Below the pieces are notes generated by a model, which did no database searches, was not told where the DNA came from, and saw nothing but the letters and a program-made list of their open reading frames with translations. The position numbers and the translations under genes are program-made. From Streptomyces sp. T12 (GTDB taxonomy: Bacteria; Actinomycetota; Actinomycetes; Streptomycetales; Streptomycetaceae), in the NCBI RefSeq assembly GCF_028736035.1, contig NZ_CP117866.1, forward strand, positions 5,208,001 through 5,272,000: 64,000 nt of DNA, read 5' to 3'. Positions within the stretch are counted from its first letter, which is position 1. Each line of letters opens with the position of its first letter. Positions 34,726 through 44,184 of the stretch are shown here, piece by piece.

Positions 34726-34753
34726 TTGACACGCCTCGCAATTCACCCATAAC
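34726..34753 (+). promoter_or_regulatory. Probable serS promoter
   Basis: A perfect -35 hexamer TTGACA (34726-34731) and, after 16 bases, CATAAC (34748-34753) as a 4-of-6 match to the -10 consensus. Transcription would start about 60 bases before the serS GTG. It fits the housekeeping sigma factor. Confidence 0.5.
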
Positions 34754-34820
34754 TGAACGTAAGCCGCGGTTCGGAATAGCGAGTCGTGGGCTGTCACCCC
34801 GCCCCGGTAGCCTTGAGCGC

Positions 34821-36098
34821 GTGATTGACCTTCGCCTGCTCCGTGAGGACCCTGACCGAGTGCGCGCCTCGCAGCGCGCCCGTGGAGAGGACGTCGCGCT
34901 CGTCGACGCCCTCCTGTCTGCCGACGAGCGGCGCAGGTCGTCCGGCGTCCGCTTCGACGAGCTGCGTTCCGAGCAGAAGAACCTCGGCAAGCTCATCCCC
35001 AAGGCCTCGGGCGACGAGAAGGCCGAGCTACTGAAGAAGGCGAGCCAGCTGGCCGCCGACGTCAAGGCGGCCGACGCCGAGCAGAACGAGGCGGACGAGG
35101 AGACCAAGCGCCTCGCGCTCCAGCTCGGCAACCTCGTGCACCCCGACGTCCCGGTCGGCGGCGAGGAGGACTTCGTCGTCCTGGAGACGCACGGCACCAT
35201 CCGCGACTTCGGCGCCGAGGGCTTCGAGCCCAAGGACCACCTGGAGCTCGGCGAGGCGCTGGGCGCCATCGACGTCGAGCGCGGCGCCAAGGTGTCCGGC
35301 TCGCGCTTCTACTACCTCACCGGCGTCGGCGCCCTGCTGGAACTGGCGCTGGTCAACGCGGCGATCGCCCAGGCCACCGAGGCCGGTTTCATCCCGATGC
35401 TCACCCCGGCGCTGGTCCGCCCGCGCGCCATGGAGGGCACCGGCTTCCTCGGCCAGGCCGCGGAGAACGTCTACCACCTGGAGAAGGACGACTACTACCT
35501 GGTCGGCACCTCCGAGGTCCCGCTCGCCGCCTACCACATGGACGAGATCGTCGACGCGGAGAAGCTGCCGCTGCGCTACGCGGGCTTCTCGCCCTGCTTC
35601 CGCCGCGAGGCCGGCACCTACGGCAAGGACACCCGCGGCATCTTCCGCGTGCACCAGTTCGACAAGGTCGAGATGTTCTCGTACGTCGCCCCCGAGGACG
35701 CGGAGAACGAGCACAAGCGGCTCCTGGAGTGGGAGAAGCAGTGGCTCACCGGCCTCGAGCTGCCCTTCCAGGTCATCGACGTGGCCTCGGGCGACCTGGG
35801 CGCGTCGGCGTCCCGCAAGTTCGACTGCGAGGCGTGGATCCCGACCCAGGGCAAGTACCGCGAGCTGACCTCGGCCTCCAACTGCGACAGCTTCCAGGCG
35901 CGCCGGCTGTCCGTCCGCATGCGCGACGGCAAGAAGGTGCAGCCGCTGGCGACGCTCAACGGCACGCTGTGCGCCGTACCGCGCACGATCGTGGCGATCC
36001 TGGAGAACCACCAGCAGGCCGACGGCTCCGTCCGGGTCCCCCAGGTGCTGCGCCCGTACCTGGGCGGCCGGGAAGTCCTGGAGCCGGTGGCCAAGTGA
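34821..36098 (+). CDS. serS: Seryl-tRNA synthetase
   Basis: A 425-residue class II aminoacyl-tRNA synthetase charging tRNA-Ser. An N-terminal antiparallel coiled coil (about 30-105) grips the long variable arm of the tRNA. The catalytic core has motif 2 ([21 protein letters not shown]), the serine pocket TSEVPL and [10 protein letters not shown], and motif 3 ([20 protein letters not shown]). GTG 34821 gives the usual [15 protein letters not shown] start. Both serine tRNA genes in this window are its substrates. Its stop overlaps the next gene's start. Confidence 0.97.
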   Translation: MIDLRLLREDPDRVRASQRARGEDVALVDALLSADERRRSSGVRFDELRSEQKNLGKLIPKASGDEKAELLKKASQLAADVKAADAEQNEADEETKRLALQLGNLVHPDVPVGGEEDFVVLETHGTIRDFGAEGFEPKDHLELGEALGAIDVERGAKVSGSRFYYLTGVGALLELALVNAAIAQATEAGFIPMLTPALVRPRAMEGTGFLGQAAENVYHLEKDDYYLVGTSEVPLAAYHMDEIVDAEKLPLRYAGFSPCFRREAGTYGKDTRGIFRVHQFDKVEMFSYVAPEDAENEHKRLLEWEKQWLTGLELPFQVIDVASGDLGASASRKFDCEAWIPTQGKYRELTSASNCDSFQARRLSVRMRDGKKVQPLATLNGTLCAVPRTIVAILENHQQADGSVRVPQVLRPYLGGREVLEPVAK

Positions 36099-36931
36099 GC
36101 GAGGCGGCCGGCGAGGCTTCCGGCGAGGTGACCGGGGGCTTTCCGTACAAGCTGATCGCGACCGACCTCGACGGAACGCTCCTGCGCTCCGACGAGTCGG
36201 TCTCGCGGCGCACCCGTGACGCCCTCACCGCAGCCACCGCGGCGGGCGCCGCGCACATCGTCGTGACGGGCCGCGCGGTCCCGTGGACGCGCCACATCCT
36301 CGACGACCTCGGCTACGAGGGCCTCGCCGTCTGCGGCCAGGGCGCCCAGGTGTACGACGTCGGCGAACGCCGCCTGCTGACGTCGGTGACCCTGGACCGA
36401 CAGCTGGCGGGTGTGGCGCTGGCCAAGATCGAGGCGGAGGTCGGCCCGCTGTTCCTGGCGGCGAGCCGCGACGGCCTGGACGGCGATGTGCTGGTCGGCC
36501 CGGGCTACGCGGTCACGGGCCACCTGCCTTCGACCCCGTTCACGGACGCTTCGGATCTGTGGAGCGCCCCGCTGAACAAGATCTACATACAGCATCCGGA
36601 TCTGTCGGACGATGAGCTGGCCGAGGCGGCCCGCCAGGCCGCGGGCGGCTTCGTCACGGTGGCGATGGCGGGCGAGGGCATAGTGGAGCTGCTGCCCCTG
36701 GGCTTGTCCAAGGCAACGGGCCTGTCCCTGGCGGCTCGCCGCCTGGGCCTCAAGGCCGCGGACACGATCGCCTTCGGCGACATGCCGAACGACATCCCGA
36801 TGTTCGCCTGGGCCGCGCGCGGCGTGGCGATGGCCAACGCCCATGAGGAGCTCCGGGCGGTGGCTGACGAGGTGACGGCCTCCCATGAGGAGGACGGGAT
36901 CGCGGTGGTGTTGGAGCGGTTGCTGGGTTAG
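36095..36931 (+). CDS. HAD-IIB (Cof-type) phosphatase
   Basis: A 278-residue HAD hydrolase. Motif I is [10 protein letters not shown] (nucleophile and acid Asp), motif II IVVTGRA, motif III Lys in [11 protein letters not shown], and motif [15 protein letters not shown]2-type cap lies between about residues 95 and 200. Such enzymes remove phosphate from sugar phosphates, PLP or FMN-like substrates. The GTG start lies in a four-base overlap with the serS stop, so expression is coupled to serS. A paralogue with the same architecture is at 47030. Confidence 0.9.
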   Translation: MSEAAGEASGEVTGGFPYKLIATDLDGTLLRSDESVSRRTRDALTAATAAGAAHIVVTGRAVPWTRHILDDLGYEGLAVCGQGAQVYDVGERRLLTSVTLDRQLAGVALAKIEAEVGPLFLAASRDGLDGDVLVGPGYAVTGHLPSTPFTDASDLWSAPLNKIYIQHPDLSDDELAEAARQAAGGFVTVAMAGEGIVELLPLGLSKATGLSLAARRLGLKAADTIAFGDMPNDIPMFAWAARGVAMANAHEELRAVADEVTASHEEDGIAVVLERLLG

Positions 36932-37020
36932 CCCCCACCGTGGCACGGCCTGCAGCGCCGGGCGCCTTCTCAACGCACCCAGCCCCTGCACTACGGCTGC
37001 GCCAAAGTGGAAACGTCTCG

Positions 37021-37108
<88 letters not shown>

Positions 37109-37391
37109 GGGTGGGCGACCCACGCGAGAGCGACATCGCGTGCTCGAAGCGGCCGCCCCGGGCAGCTCCCCGTGCGGTACGGACTCTACGGAGGGGTAGC
37201 GATTACTCCGGAGTCCGCCGTCGGCTGCCCTGTCGGGAGCTCGACGTACTGCCGTGCATGGACATCGTCGCGCTCCTCTCCCAGAACGTGGCGCCGAACT
37301 CGTCGTCCGGCGGTGTGGACACAACCACTGTGCCTGTACGGCGAGTTGGGCGCCACTGATTAAAAGGCACTGGAAAGGCGGCGTACGCCCC

Positions 37392-37634
37392 TTACCGGCG
37401 GCGCCACTTGCGTCGGCGCCCCTTGCTGAAGAACCACCCGGCAGGCGGCTCGTCGGAGCGCCACGGCTGCGGCTCGGGCTTCTCGCGACGCCAGCGCGCG
37501 GCCAGCATGCGGGCGCGGGCGGACGGCTCGGCGGTCTCGGCCGCGCGTATGAAGTCGTCGTCCAGGACCAGGTTGCTCCAGGTGTCGTCCCCGGACTGTT
37601 CGCGATCCCCGTGCTGCGCCATGCCGCCTGCCAT
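37392..37634 (-). CDS. Small conserved hypothetical protein
   Basis: An 80-residue soluble protein. The core DDTWSNLVLDDDFIRAAETAEPSARARMLAARWR is helical and acidic-to-basic; the C-terminus is strongly basic (FFSKGRRRKWRRR), which could bind nucleic acid. ATG 37634 is preceded by GGAGGACGG at good spacing; the ATG at 37622 is an alternative. Similar small proteins are known in Streptomyces but I cannot name a function. It is upstream of no other minus-strand tRNA and separated from the ABC genes by 118 bases downstream... on the same strand the ABC permease gene ends 119 bases to the right. Confidence 0.6.
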   Translation of the reverse strand: MAGGMAQHGDREQSGDDTWSNLVLDDDFIRAAETAEPSARARMLAARWRREKPEPQPWRSDEPPAGWFFSKGRRRKWRRR

Positions 37635-37752
37635 CGCCGTCCTCCAGTTCGTACAGTGCATCCCCCTTGCCCAGTGTGCCCGGGCAGAGGTGAAGCCTCC
37701 GTCAGGAGCGAGCCCGGTCAGGGGCCCGCTCCTTTACTTCTCACCGGCGCCC

Positions 37753-38472
37753 TTACTCCTCACCGGCGAGCGTCAGCGACCGCAGCTTCTGTCCCGCGTA
37801 CCAGGTCGCGAGCACGGTGACCACGGCCAACAGCACCGTCGCCGTGGGCAGTGAGACGTCCGACGTCACCATCTCCCCGCCGGCGACCTTCTGTGCCACC
37901 GCCAGCGCCCACTGCTGGACGCTCAGCGTGCGCGCCCCCGACACCAGGGAGCCGAACAGGGCCTCCCAGACGAGCGCGTAGACGAGCCCGAAGACCACCG
38001 CGTGCCGGGACACGGTCCCGAGCAGCAGGAAGAGTGCGGCGTAGGCGATGGAGGCGACCAGCGCGGCCACCGTGTAGGCGACGGCGATCTGCTGGCCGTT
38101 GCCGTTCAGGATGAACCCGGCGATGAAGGTGGGCAACGCCGAGAACACCATCGTCACGGCGATCGCCACGATCAGCTTGGTGAAGATGATCGTCGACCGT
38201 TTCACCGGCTTGGACAGCAGATACACCACCGAGCCGTCGTCGATCTCGGGCCCGATCGCACCGGTGCCGGCGATGACACCGATGAGCGGCACCATGGTGG
38301 CGAGCGCAAGCCCGCCGAGCAGGTCCGACGCGGTCTGGTCGTCGGCTCCGGCGAGACCGCGCACCACCACGGAGACCGCGATGAGCAGCAGCGGCAACGC
38401 GCCCAGGATGAGGGCCCGGCGACGGCCGAGCAGGGCCCGGTAGGTGAGCCGGGCGACTGTGGGGTCGTACAT
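37753..38472 (-). CDS. ABC-2 type transporter permease
   Basis: A 239-residue membrane protein with six predicted helices (first LILGALPLLLIAVSVVVRGL; last TATVLLAVVTVLATWYAG). The cytoplasmic loop GPEIDDGSVVYLLSKPVKRSTIIFTK is typical of ABC-2 permeases that work with a separate ATPase. Its start lies ten bases after the stop of the ATPase gene at 38483, with which it forms one module. Substrate unknown. Confidence 0.85.
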   Translation of the reverse strand: MYDPTVARLTYRALLGRRRALILGALPLLLIAVSVVVRGLAGADDQTASDLLGGLALATMVPLIGVIAGTGAIGPEIDDGSVVYLLSKPVKRSTIIFTKLIVAIAVTMVFSALPTFIAGFILNGNGQQIAVAYTVAALVASIAYAALFLLLGTVSRHAVVFGLVYALVWEALFGSLVSGARTLSVQQWALAVAQKVAGGEMVTSDVSLPTATVLLAVVTVLATWYAGQKLRSLTLAGEE

Positions 38473-38482
38473 CTTGGGCCTC

Positions 38483-39394
38483 CTACGCCGCGACGAGATA
38501 CGAGAAGACGGACTCGAGGGACTCGTCGGACGGCGAGACCGTGAGCAGACGGATGCCGTGGTCGCGTGCCACCCTCGGCAGCAGGGCCGTGAAGCGGCCG
38601 AAGTCGACGGCCTGGATGTGCAACGCGCCCTCGGCCAGGTCGACCTCGATTCCGGACGTCGACGGGTCGGCGATCAGCGCGGCCGCGAGGGCGCGGTCGT
38701 CGCTGGAGCGCACCAGGTAGCGGTGCGGGCGGTCGGTCATCAGGCGACGGATCTTGCGGAAGTCACCGCTGGCCGCGTGCCGCCCGGCGACGACCACCTC
38801 GATGTGCCGGGCGAGTTGCTCGACCTCCTCGAGGATGTGGGAGGAGAACAGCACGGTGCGGCCCTCGTCGCCCATGCGCCGCAGCAGGTCCATGAGCTGC
38901 ATGCGCTGGCGCGGGTCCATGCCGTTGAAGGGCTCGTCGAGCAGGAGCAGCGAGGGGTTGTGGACGAGGGCGCTCGCCATCTTCACGCGCTGGCGCATGC
39001 CCTTGGAGTACGTGGAGACCTTTCGGTCCTGGGCGTACTCCATCTCGACCGTGGCCAGGGCCTTTTGGGCGGCCTTGGCACCCAGGCCGTGCAACTCGGC
39101 GTTGGCGACGACGAATTCGCGGCCGGTGAGGAAGTCGTACATGGCCTCGCGCTCGGGGACGATGCCGATGTGCTGGTAGATCGCCTCGTTGCGCCAGACC
39201 GGCTGGCCGTCGAGGGTGACGGTGCCGGTGGAGGGGGCCAGGAAGCCGCCCATCATGTTGATGAGGGTGGACTTTCCGGCGCCATTGGGGCCGAGGAGGC
39301 CGGTGACTCCGGGGCCGATCGTCATGGTGATGTCGTTGACGGCGACCACGTTGCCGAACCAGCGGGATACGTGGTCGATGGAGAGCGTGGTCAC
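38483..39394 (-). CDS. ABC transporter ATP-binding protein
   Basis: A 303-residue ATPase. Walker A is GPNGAGKSTLI, the signature YSKGMRQRVKMA, Walker B LLLLDEP, and the switch His is in LFSSHILEEVEQLA. The C-terminal 90 residues form the extension usual in drug/lipid or bacteriocin-type exporters. The ATG overlaps the stop of the upstream permease gene by four bases. With the permease at 37753 it forms the second of two adjacent modules on this strand. Confidence 0.9.
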   Translation of the reverse strand: MTTLSIDHVSRWFGNVVAVNDITMTIGPGVTGLLGPNGAGKSTLINMMGGFLAPSTGTVTLDGQPVWRNEAIYQHIGIVPEREAMYDFLTGREFVVANAELHGLGAKAAQKALATVEMEYAQDRKVSTYSKGMRQRVKMASALVHNPSLLLLDEPFNGMDPRQRMQLMDLLRRMGDEGRTVLFSSHILEEVEQLARHIEVVVAGRHAASGDFRKIRRLMTDRPHRYLVRSSDDRALAAALIADPSTSGIEVDLAEGALHIQAVDFGRFTALLPRVARDHGIRLLTVSPSDESLESVFSYLVAA

Positions 39395-40317
39395 AGTCCG
39401 ACCTTTCGGTAGCGGCGCATCAGGAGGCCGTAACTCGCGGCGATCAGGCCGAGGGTGACGAGGACGTAGACGGCGCCCACGCCGGTGCTCGGGCCCACCG
39501 CGCCGGGGAACGCGGAGCTCGCGCCCAGGAAGGCGGACTGCACGCCGTCGATGAGCGTGATCGGCGAGAACAGGCCGATCCAGGCGATGGCCCCGCTGCT
39601 GCCGCCGCCGTCACCGAGGGACTGCGCGTCGGCGATGGCCTGGAGGGTGGACACCGCGCCGTAGGAGATGGTCAGTACGGCGATCACGGCCGCGATGCCG
39701 AAGCCGCGGCGCGGGGTGACCGACGCGATGACCAGGCCGAGGCCGGCGAAGAGCAGCGAGAGCAGTGCCACGGAGACGAGTCCCTGTGCGAATCCCTTGG
39801 TCTGGTCGGCGAAGTCGAGCTTGGCCAGCAGCGCGCCCACGTAGAGCACGATCAGCGGGGCCGCGGTGAGGATGAACAGCGCGGAGGCCAGCGCGGCGAA
39901 CTTCGCCCGTACGTAGTCGGCGGTCTCGATGGGCCGCGAGAAGTACAGCGGTACGGTCTTGAAGCGCAGGTCGCGGGAGACGGACTGGGGTGCCTGCGAG
40001 GCGACGTACAGGCTGATGACGGCCTGCATGACGATCGCGTAGCGCGTGTAGTCGACGGGCAGGTCGTTCGCCTTGGTGGCGACCGCGACGGCGACCATGA
40101 TGGCCGCGGGCACGCACATCACCACGAACAGCAGCATCGGCAGCACCTTGGACTTCACCGAGCGGCCGAGGCCGTAGGCGCCGCGCAGGGACTGCGAGTA
40201 GAGGGAACGGGTGGCATAGGAGCGGCCGAGGCGGGGGCCGTCGTAGGTGCGGTAGCCGATGTTGTGGATGCGGGTCTGGTCACCCTGCTGGGTGGCTACG
40301 GGGTGCTCAACCGCCAT
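39391..40317 (-). CDS. ABC-2 type transporter permease
   Basis: A 308-residue membrane protein. A 55-residue cytoplasmic N-terminus (IHNIGYRTYDGPRLGR) precedes six helices. The loop DLRFKTVPLYFSRPIETADYVRAK matches the ABC-2 permease pattern. Overlaps the upstream ATPase gene by 11 bases and the downstream ATPase gene by 4, so the four genes form one operon. It pairs with the ATPase at 40307. Confidence 0.86.
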   Translation of the reverse strand: MAVEHPVATQQGDQTRIHNIGYRTYDGPRLGRSYATRSLYSQSLRGAYGLGRSVKSKVLPMLLFVVMCVPAAIMVAVAVATKANDLPVDYTRYAIVMQAVISLYVASQAPQSVSRDLRFKTVPLYFSRPIETADYVRAKFAALASALFILTAAPLIVLYVGALLAKLDFADQTKGFAQGLVSVALLSLLFAGLGLVIASVTPRRGFGIAAVIAVLTISYGAVSTLQAIADAQSLGDGGGSSGAIAWIGLFSPITLIDGVQSAFLGASSAFPGAVGPSTGVGAVYVLVTLGLIAASYGLLMRRYRKVGL

Positions 40318-41284
40318 GGCTGACCGCCTCCTTCGGCTGCGCGTCGGCGCTCTGCTCGTTGTCGGTGAAGACCTCCGAGATGTGGTGCCGGCGCTGTTCC
40401 ATGCGCACCAGGCCGAGGCCGAGGTCGGCGACCACGTCGCGCACCAGGTCGTAGGTCTCGTCGCCCTGCGCGGTGAGCAGCAGGATGTGCCCGGCGCCCG
40501 GGAGGCCGCCGCTGCCGTCGAGAACGTCCACCCCGCGCGCGTGGAGCGCCTCGCGCACCGCGCGGGTGCCGTCCGGGTGGTCGTCGGTGTCGGTGACCTC
40601 GATGGCGAGGGTCGTCGTGGTCTGGGTGAAGTCGGTGGTGGAGCTGGAGCGCAGGAGCTTGCCGCCGTCGATGACGACGACGTGGTCGCAGGTGCGCTCC
40701 AGTTCGCCCAGCAGATGGGAGGTGACCAGGACCGAGATGCCGAAGTCGGTGTGGATGCGGCAGATGAGGCCGAGCATCTCGTCGCGGCCGACCGGGTCGA
40801 GGCCGTTGGTCGGCTCGTCCAGGAGGACCAGCTGCGGGTCGTGCACCAGGGCCTGCGCCAGCTTCACGCGCTGCTTCATGCCGGTCGAGTAGCCCCCGAT
40901 GGGGCGATAGCGCTCCTCGTAGAGACCGACGTGGCGCAGCGTGTCAGCGGTGCGCTCGCGCGCGGCGGCGGGGGGCAGGCCGGACATGCGGGCCATGTGC
41001 ACGACGAACTCGGTGGCCGAGACGTCGGGCGGCAGACAGTCGTGCTCCGGCATGTACCCGACGCGCTCGCGGATGGCGCCGCCCTTGGTGGCGACGTCGA
41101 GGCCGAGCACTTCGGCGCGGCCCTCGGTGGCGGGGGACAGACCCAGCAGGATCTTGATCAGTGTGGACTTGCCGGCTCCATTGGCTCCGACGAGTCCGGT
41201 CACACCGGGCCCGACGTCCACGGAGAGCCGGTCAAGCGCGGTCACCCTGGGGAACCGCTTGCTCAGGCTTTCGGTCGCGATCAC
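40307..41284 (-). CDS. ABC transporter ATP-binding protein
   Basis: A 325-residue ATPase. Walker A GANGAGKSTLIK, signature YSTGMKQRVKLA, Walker B LVLLDEPTNGLDP, switch His in VTSHLLGELE, then a C-terminal extension of about 100 residues. GTG 41284 is chosen because GAAGG lies seven bases before it; GTG at 41290 is possible. It is first in a four-gene operon (ATPase-permease-ATPase-permease). Divergent from the M24 peptidase gene, with DnaA-box-like sites in the gap. Confidence 0.88.
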   Translation of the reverse strand: MIATESLSKRFPRVTALDRLSVDVGPGVTGLVGANGAGKSTLIKILLGLSPATEGRAEVLGLDVATKGGAIRERVGYMPEHDCLPPDVSATEFVVHMARMSGLPPAAARERTADTLRHVGLYEERYRPIGGYSTGMKQRVKLAQALVHDPQLVLLDEPTNGLDPVGRDEMLGLICRIHTDFGISVLVTSHLLGELERTCDHVVVIDGGKLLRSSSTTDFTQTTTTLAIEVTDTDDHPDGTRAVREALHARGVDVLDGSGGLPGAGHILLLTAQGDETYDLVRDVVADLGLGLVRMEQRRHHISEVFTDNEQSADAQPKEAVSHGG

Positions 41285-41410
41285 AGTCACGCCTTCGACG
41301 GTAGTGACGCGGACCACGCCGGTCGTCAACCCGCAGAGCTGTCTTGAAGTCAGACTCCAGATGTACGGGGCCCTAGGGGTCACCCCTGAGTCGAACAACG
41401 CGCCCCTGAT

Positions 41411-41527
41411 TTTTCCACATCGGCGTGGTTTTCCACAGCCCGAGGCACGCCTATTGACGCAGCCTCTAACAACTGTCACATTCACCAGTGTCAAGTTACG
41501 GGCACGTACCGCAGTCAGTGTGGACAA
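41411..41527. promoter_or_regulatory. DnaA-box group between ABC operon and M24 gene
   Basis: Two TTTTCCACA sites (41411-41419, 41429-41437; one mismatch from TTGTCCACA) and a perfect TTGTCCACA on the minus strand at 41519-41527, just before the M24 start at 41542. Confidence 0.5.
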
Positions 41528-41541
41528 GGTGGGGCGGTGGC

Positions 41542-42393
41542 ATGACTACGGCAGTGACAGGCGGACTCCGTGCGGATTCCGCGGAATTGCGCGGGTTCAG
41601 GCAGGTCCAGCGGCTGGCGTACGAGTGCGCGGAGGCCGTCGCGGCGCGACTGGAGCCGGGCATCACCGAGCGCGAGGCGGCGCGTATGCAGCGCGAGTGG
41701 CTGCGTGAGCGCGGTGTGCGGGACTGGTTCCATCTCCCCTTCGCCTGGTTCGGGGACCGCACTGCGTTCGTGAACTTCCGCATCCCGCTGCAGTTCTTCC
41801 CCACCAACCGCCGGCTGGAGCCCGGGATGCCGTTCATCCTGGACATGGCCCCTGTGTACGACGGCTACACGGCCGACATCGGCTACTCGGGCTCACTCGG
41901 CATCAACCCCGTACAGGACAAGCTGATGGCCGATCTGGAGGCGCATCGCGAGCTGATCCTGCGCGAGGTGCGCGAGCGGCGGCCGCTGCGGGAGATCTAC
42001 GAGGACGTGGACCGGCTCATGGTCCGCCAGGGTTACGCCAACCGGCACCGTGCCTATCCCTTCGGCGTGATCGCGCACAAGGTCGACCGGGTCGAGCAGC
42101 GCCGCTGGTCGGCGCATGTGTTCGGGTTCGGCACCCAGTCCCTGAAGGGCCTGGCGAGTGACGCGCTGCACGGCCACCGCGAGGGCTGGTCCCCGCTGTG
42201 GTCGCCGTACCGCTTCTCCGACCATCCGCCGCAGCCGGGCCTGTGGGCGGTCGAACCGCACCTGGGCTTCCGGGGCACGGGCGCGAAGTTCGAGGAGATC
42301 CTGGTCGTCACCGACTCCGGGGATCCCGAGGAGAGCGCCTTCTGGCTGGACGACGATCTGCCGCATGTGCGGCGCTGGGCGGAGGAAAGGTGA
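41542..42393 (+). CDS. M24-family metallopeptidase
   Basis: A 283-residue pita-bread-fold protein. Metal ligands are visible as Asp in FILDMAPVYDG and TADIGYSG, Glu in WAVEPHLGF and Glu in AKFEEILVV; His candidates lie in VIAHKVDR and SAHVFGFG. It belongs to the Xaa-Pro/creatinase branch but the substrate is not clear. ATG 41542 is chosen; a GTG-rich leader upstream has no similarity. Its stop overlaps the GTG of the next gene (GTGA), so the two are co-expressed. Confidence 0.85.
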   Translation: MTTAVTGGLRADSAELRGFRQVQRLAYECAEAVAARLEPGITEREAARMQREWLRERGVRDWFHLPFAWFGDRTAFVNFRIPLQFFPTNRRLEPGMPFILDMAPVYDGYTADIGYSGSLGINPVQDKLMADLEAHRELILREVRERRPLREIYEDVDRLMVRQGYANRHRAYPFGVIAHKVDRVEQRRWSAHVFGFGTQSLKGLASDALHGHREGWSPLWSPYRFSDHPPQPGLWAVEPHLGFRGTGAKFEEILVVTDSGDPEESAFWLDDDLPHVRRWAEER

Positions 42394-44159
42394 CGGTGCC
42401 GGTGACTCTCGAGAACGCGCGTGAGCGCCGGGTGCGGACCGGCGGGGTCGAGCTGTGCGTCGCCGAGCTGGGCGACCCCGGGCAGCCGACAGTGATCCTC
42501 GTGCACGGCTATCCGGACAGCAAGGAGGTGTGGTCCGAGGTCGCGCCACGGCTGGCCGACCGCTTCCATGTCGTGCTGTACGACGTCCGGGGCCACGGCC
42601 GCTCGACGGCACCGAAGCCGCTGCGGGGCGGCTTCACGCTGGAGAAGCTGACGGACGACTTCCTGGCCGTCGCGGACGCGGTCAGTCCGGACCGGCCCGT
42701 GCATCTGGTGGGGCACGACTGGGGCTCGGTGCAGTCCTGGGAGTTCGCCACCGTCAAGCGCACCGAGGGCCGGATCGCCTCCTTCACGTCCATGTCCGGC
42801 CCGTCCCTGGACCACTTCGGACACTGGATCAGCAACCGGATCAAGCGCCCCACCCCCCGCCGGGTCGGCCAACTCCTCGGCCAGGGCGCCAAATCCTGGT
42901 ACGTGTACGCGCTGCACACACCCGTGCTGCCCGAACTGGCCTGGCGCGGTCCCCTCGGCAAGACCTGGCCGCGCATCCTGGAGCGCCTGGAGAAGATCCC
43001 CGGCGCCGGCTACCCGACCTCGTCGCTGCCGACGGACGCGGCGCACGGGGCGTGGCTGTACCGGGACAACGTACGGACCCGGCTGCGCCGTCCGCGCACG
43101 GACGCATACGCGCACGCGCCGGTGCAGCTCATCACGCCCCTTGGAGACGCCTTCCTGTCGGAGCGGCTCTACGACGAACTGGAGCTGTGGGTTCCGCAGT
43201 TGACCCGTCGCACGCTTGCGGCGAAGCACTGGATTCCGCGCAGCCGCCCCGACCAACTGGTGGCCTGGATCACCGAGTTCGTGACATCCGTGGAGGGCGG
43301 GCGGCCGGAAGGGGTGACGGCCACCGGGAAGTACGCCGACCGCTTCGGCGGGCAGCTCGTCCTGGTCACCGGCGCCGGCAGCGGCATCGGGCGGGCGACG
43401 GCGTACGCGTTCGCCGAGGCCGGCGCGCGTGTGGTGGCCGTCGACCGGGACGCCGAGGCCGCGTCCCGCACCGCCGAGATGTCCCGTCTGATCGGCGCCC
43501 CCGCGGCCTGGGCGGAGACGGTCGACGTCTCCGACGAGCAGGCCATGGAGAAGCTCGCCGAGAAGGTCGCCACCGAGTACGGCGTGGTGGACGTCCTGGT
43601 GAACAACGCCGGGATCGGCCTGTCGGGCTCCTTCTTCGACACCACACCGGAGGACTGGAAGAAGGTCCTCGACGTCAACCTGTGGGGTGTCATCCACGGC
43701 TGCCGCCTGTTCGGGAAGCAGATGGCCGAGCGCGGGCAGGGCGGCCACATCGTCAACACCGCGTCGGCGGCGGCGTACCAGCCCTCCAAGGCGCTGCCCG
43801 CCTACAGCACCTCCAAGGCAGCCGTGCTGATGCTGAGCGAGTGCCTGCGCGCGGAGCTGGCCGGCCAGGGCATCGGCGTCACCGCGATCTGTCCCGGCCT
43901 CGTCAACACCAACATCACCTCGACCGCGCACTTCGCCGGGGTCGACGCCGAGGAGGAGAAGCGGCGCCAGAAGAAGTCGGCGCGGTTGTACGGGCTGCGG
44001 AACTATCCGCCGGAGAAGGTCGCCGACGCGATCCTGCGGGCGGTGGTGCGCGGTGAGGCCGTGGTTCCGGTGACGCCCGAGGCGCGCGGGGCGTATCTCA
44101 TGTCGAGGTTCACGCCGCGGGCGCTGCGCAGGATCGCGCGGCTGGAGCCGCCGCTATGA
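42390..44159 (+). CDS. EphD-like epoxide hydrolase / SDR fusion
   Basis: A 589-residue two-domain protein. Residues 1-300 are an alpha/beta hydrolase of the epoxide-hydrolase type: oxyanion motif HGYPDS and nucleophile elbow GHDWGS with Asp. Residues about 320-589 are a classical SDR: TGAGSGIG cofactor loop, NNAG, and catalytic Ser...YSTSK. The same fusion and nearly the same length occur in Mycobacterium EphD, which acts in mycolic acid metabolism. Streptomyces lacks mycolates, so another lipid substrate is likely. GTG 42390 overlaps the M24 stop; GTG 42396 has better spacing to GGAGG and is an alternative. Confidence 0.88.
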   Translation: MTVPVTLENARERRVRTGGVELCVAELGDPGQPTVILVHGYPDSKEVWSEVAPRLADRFHVVLYDVRGHGRSTAPKPLRGGFTLEKLTDDFLAVADAVSPDRPVHLVGHDWGSVQSWEFATVKRTEGRIASFTSMSGPSLDHFGHWISNRIKRPTPRRVGQLLGQGAKSWYVYALHTPVLPELAWRGPLGKTWPRILERLEKIPGAGYPTSSLPTDAAHGAWLYRDNVRTRLRRPRTDAYAHAPVQLITPLGDAFLSERLYDELELWVPQLTRRTLAAKHWIPRSRPDQLVAWITEFVTSVEGGRPEGVTATGKYADRFGGQLVLVTGAGSGIGRATAYAFAEAGARVVAVDRDAEAASRTAEMSRLIGAPAAWAETVDVSDEQAMEKLAEKVATEYGVVDVLVNNAGIGLSGSFFDTTPEDWKKVLDVNLWGVIHGCRLFGKQMAERGQGGHIVNTASAAAYQPSKALPAYSTSKAAVLMLSECLRAELAGQGIGVTAICPGLVNTNITSTAHFAGVDAEEEKRRQKKSARLYGLRNYPPEKVADAILRAVVRGEAVVPVTPEARGAYLMSRFTPRALRRIARLEPPL

Positions 44160-44184
44160 GTGGGGAGCCACCGCTATGAGTGAG
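44145..44184 (+). repeat. 20-bp tandem duplication at a gene junction
   Basis: GGAGCC-x-CCGCTATGAGTG occurs twice in a row, about 20 bases apart, differing at two positions. The first copy holds the stop of the EphD-like gene, and the second the ATG of the MerR gene with its own GGAG ribosome site. Confidence 0.8.

Larger units (their letters stand above)
34232..34820. other. Gene-free region with a DnaA-box cluster
   Basis: A 589-bp intergenic stretch between pheA and serS, unusually A/T-rich for this genome. It contains the DnaA-box cluster listed separately and, to its right, the serS promoter. No reading frame in it looks like a gene. Confidence 0.8.

Noticed and set aside
34232..34820. 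T-box riboswitch upstream of serS
   Set aside because: No T-box sequence or specifier loop for serine is visible; the structure is explained by DnaA boxes and a TTGACA promoter.
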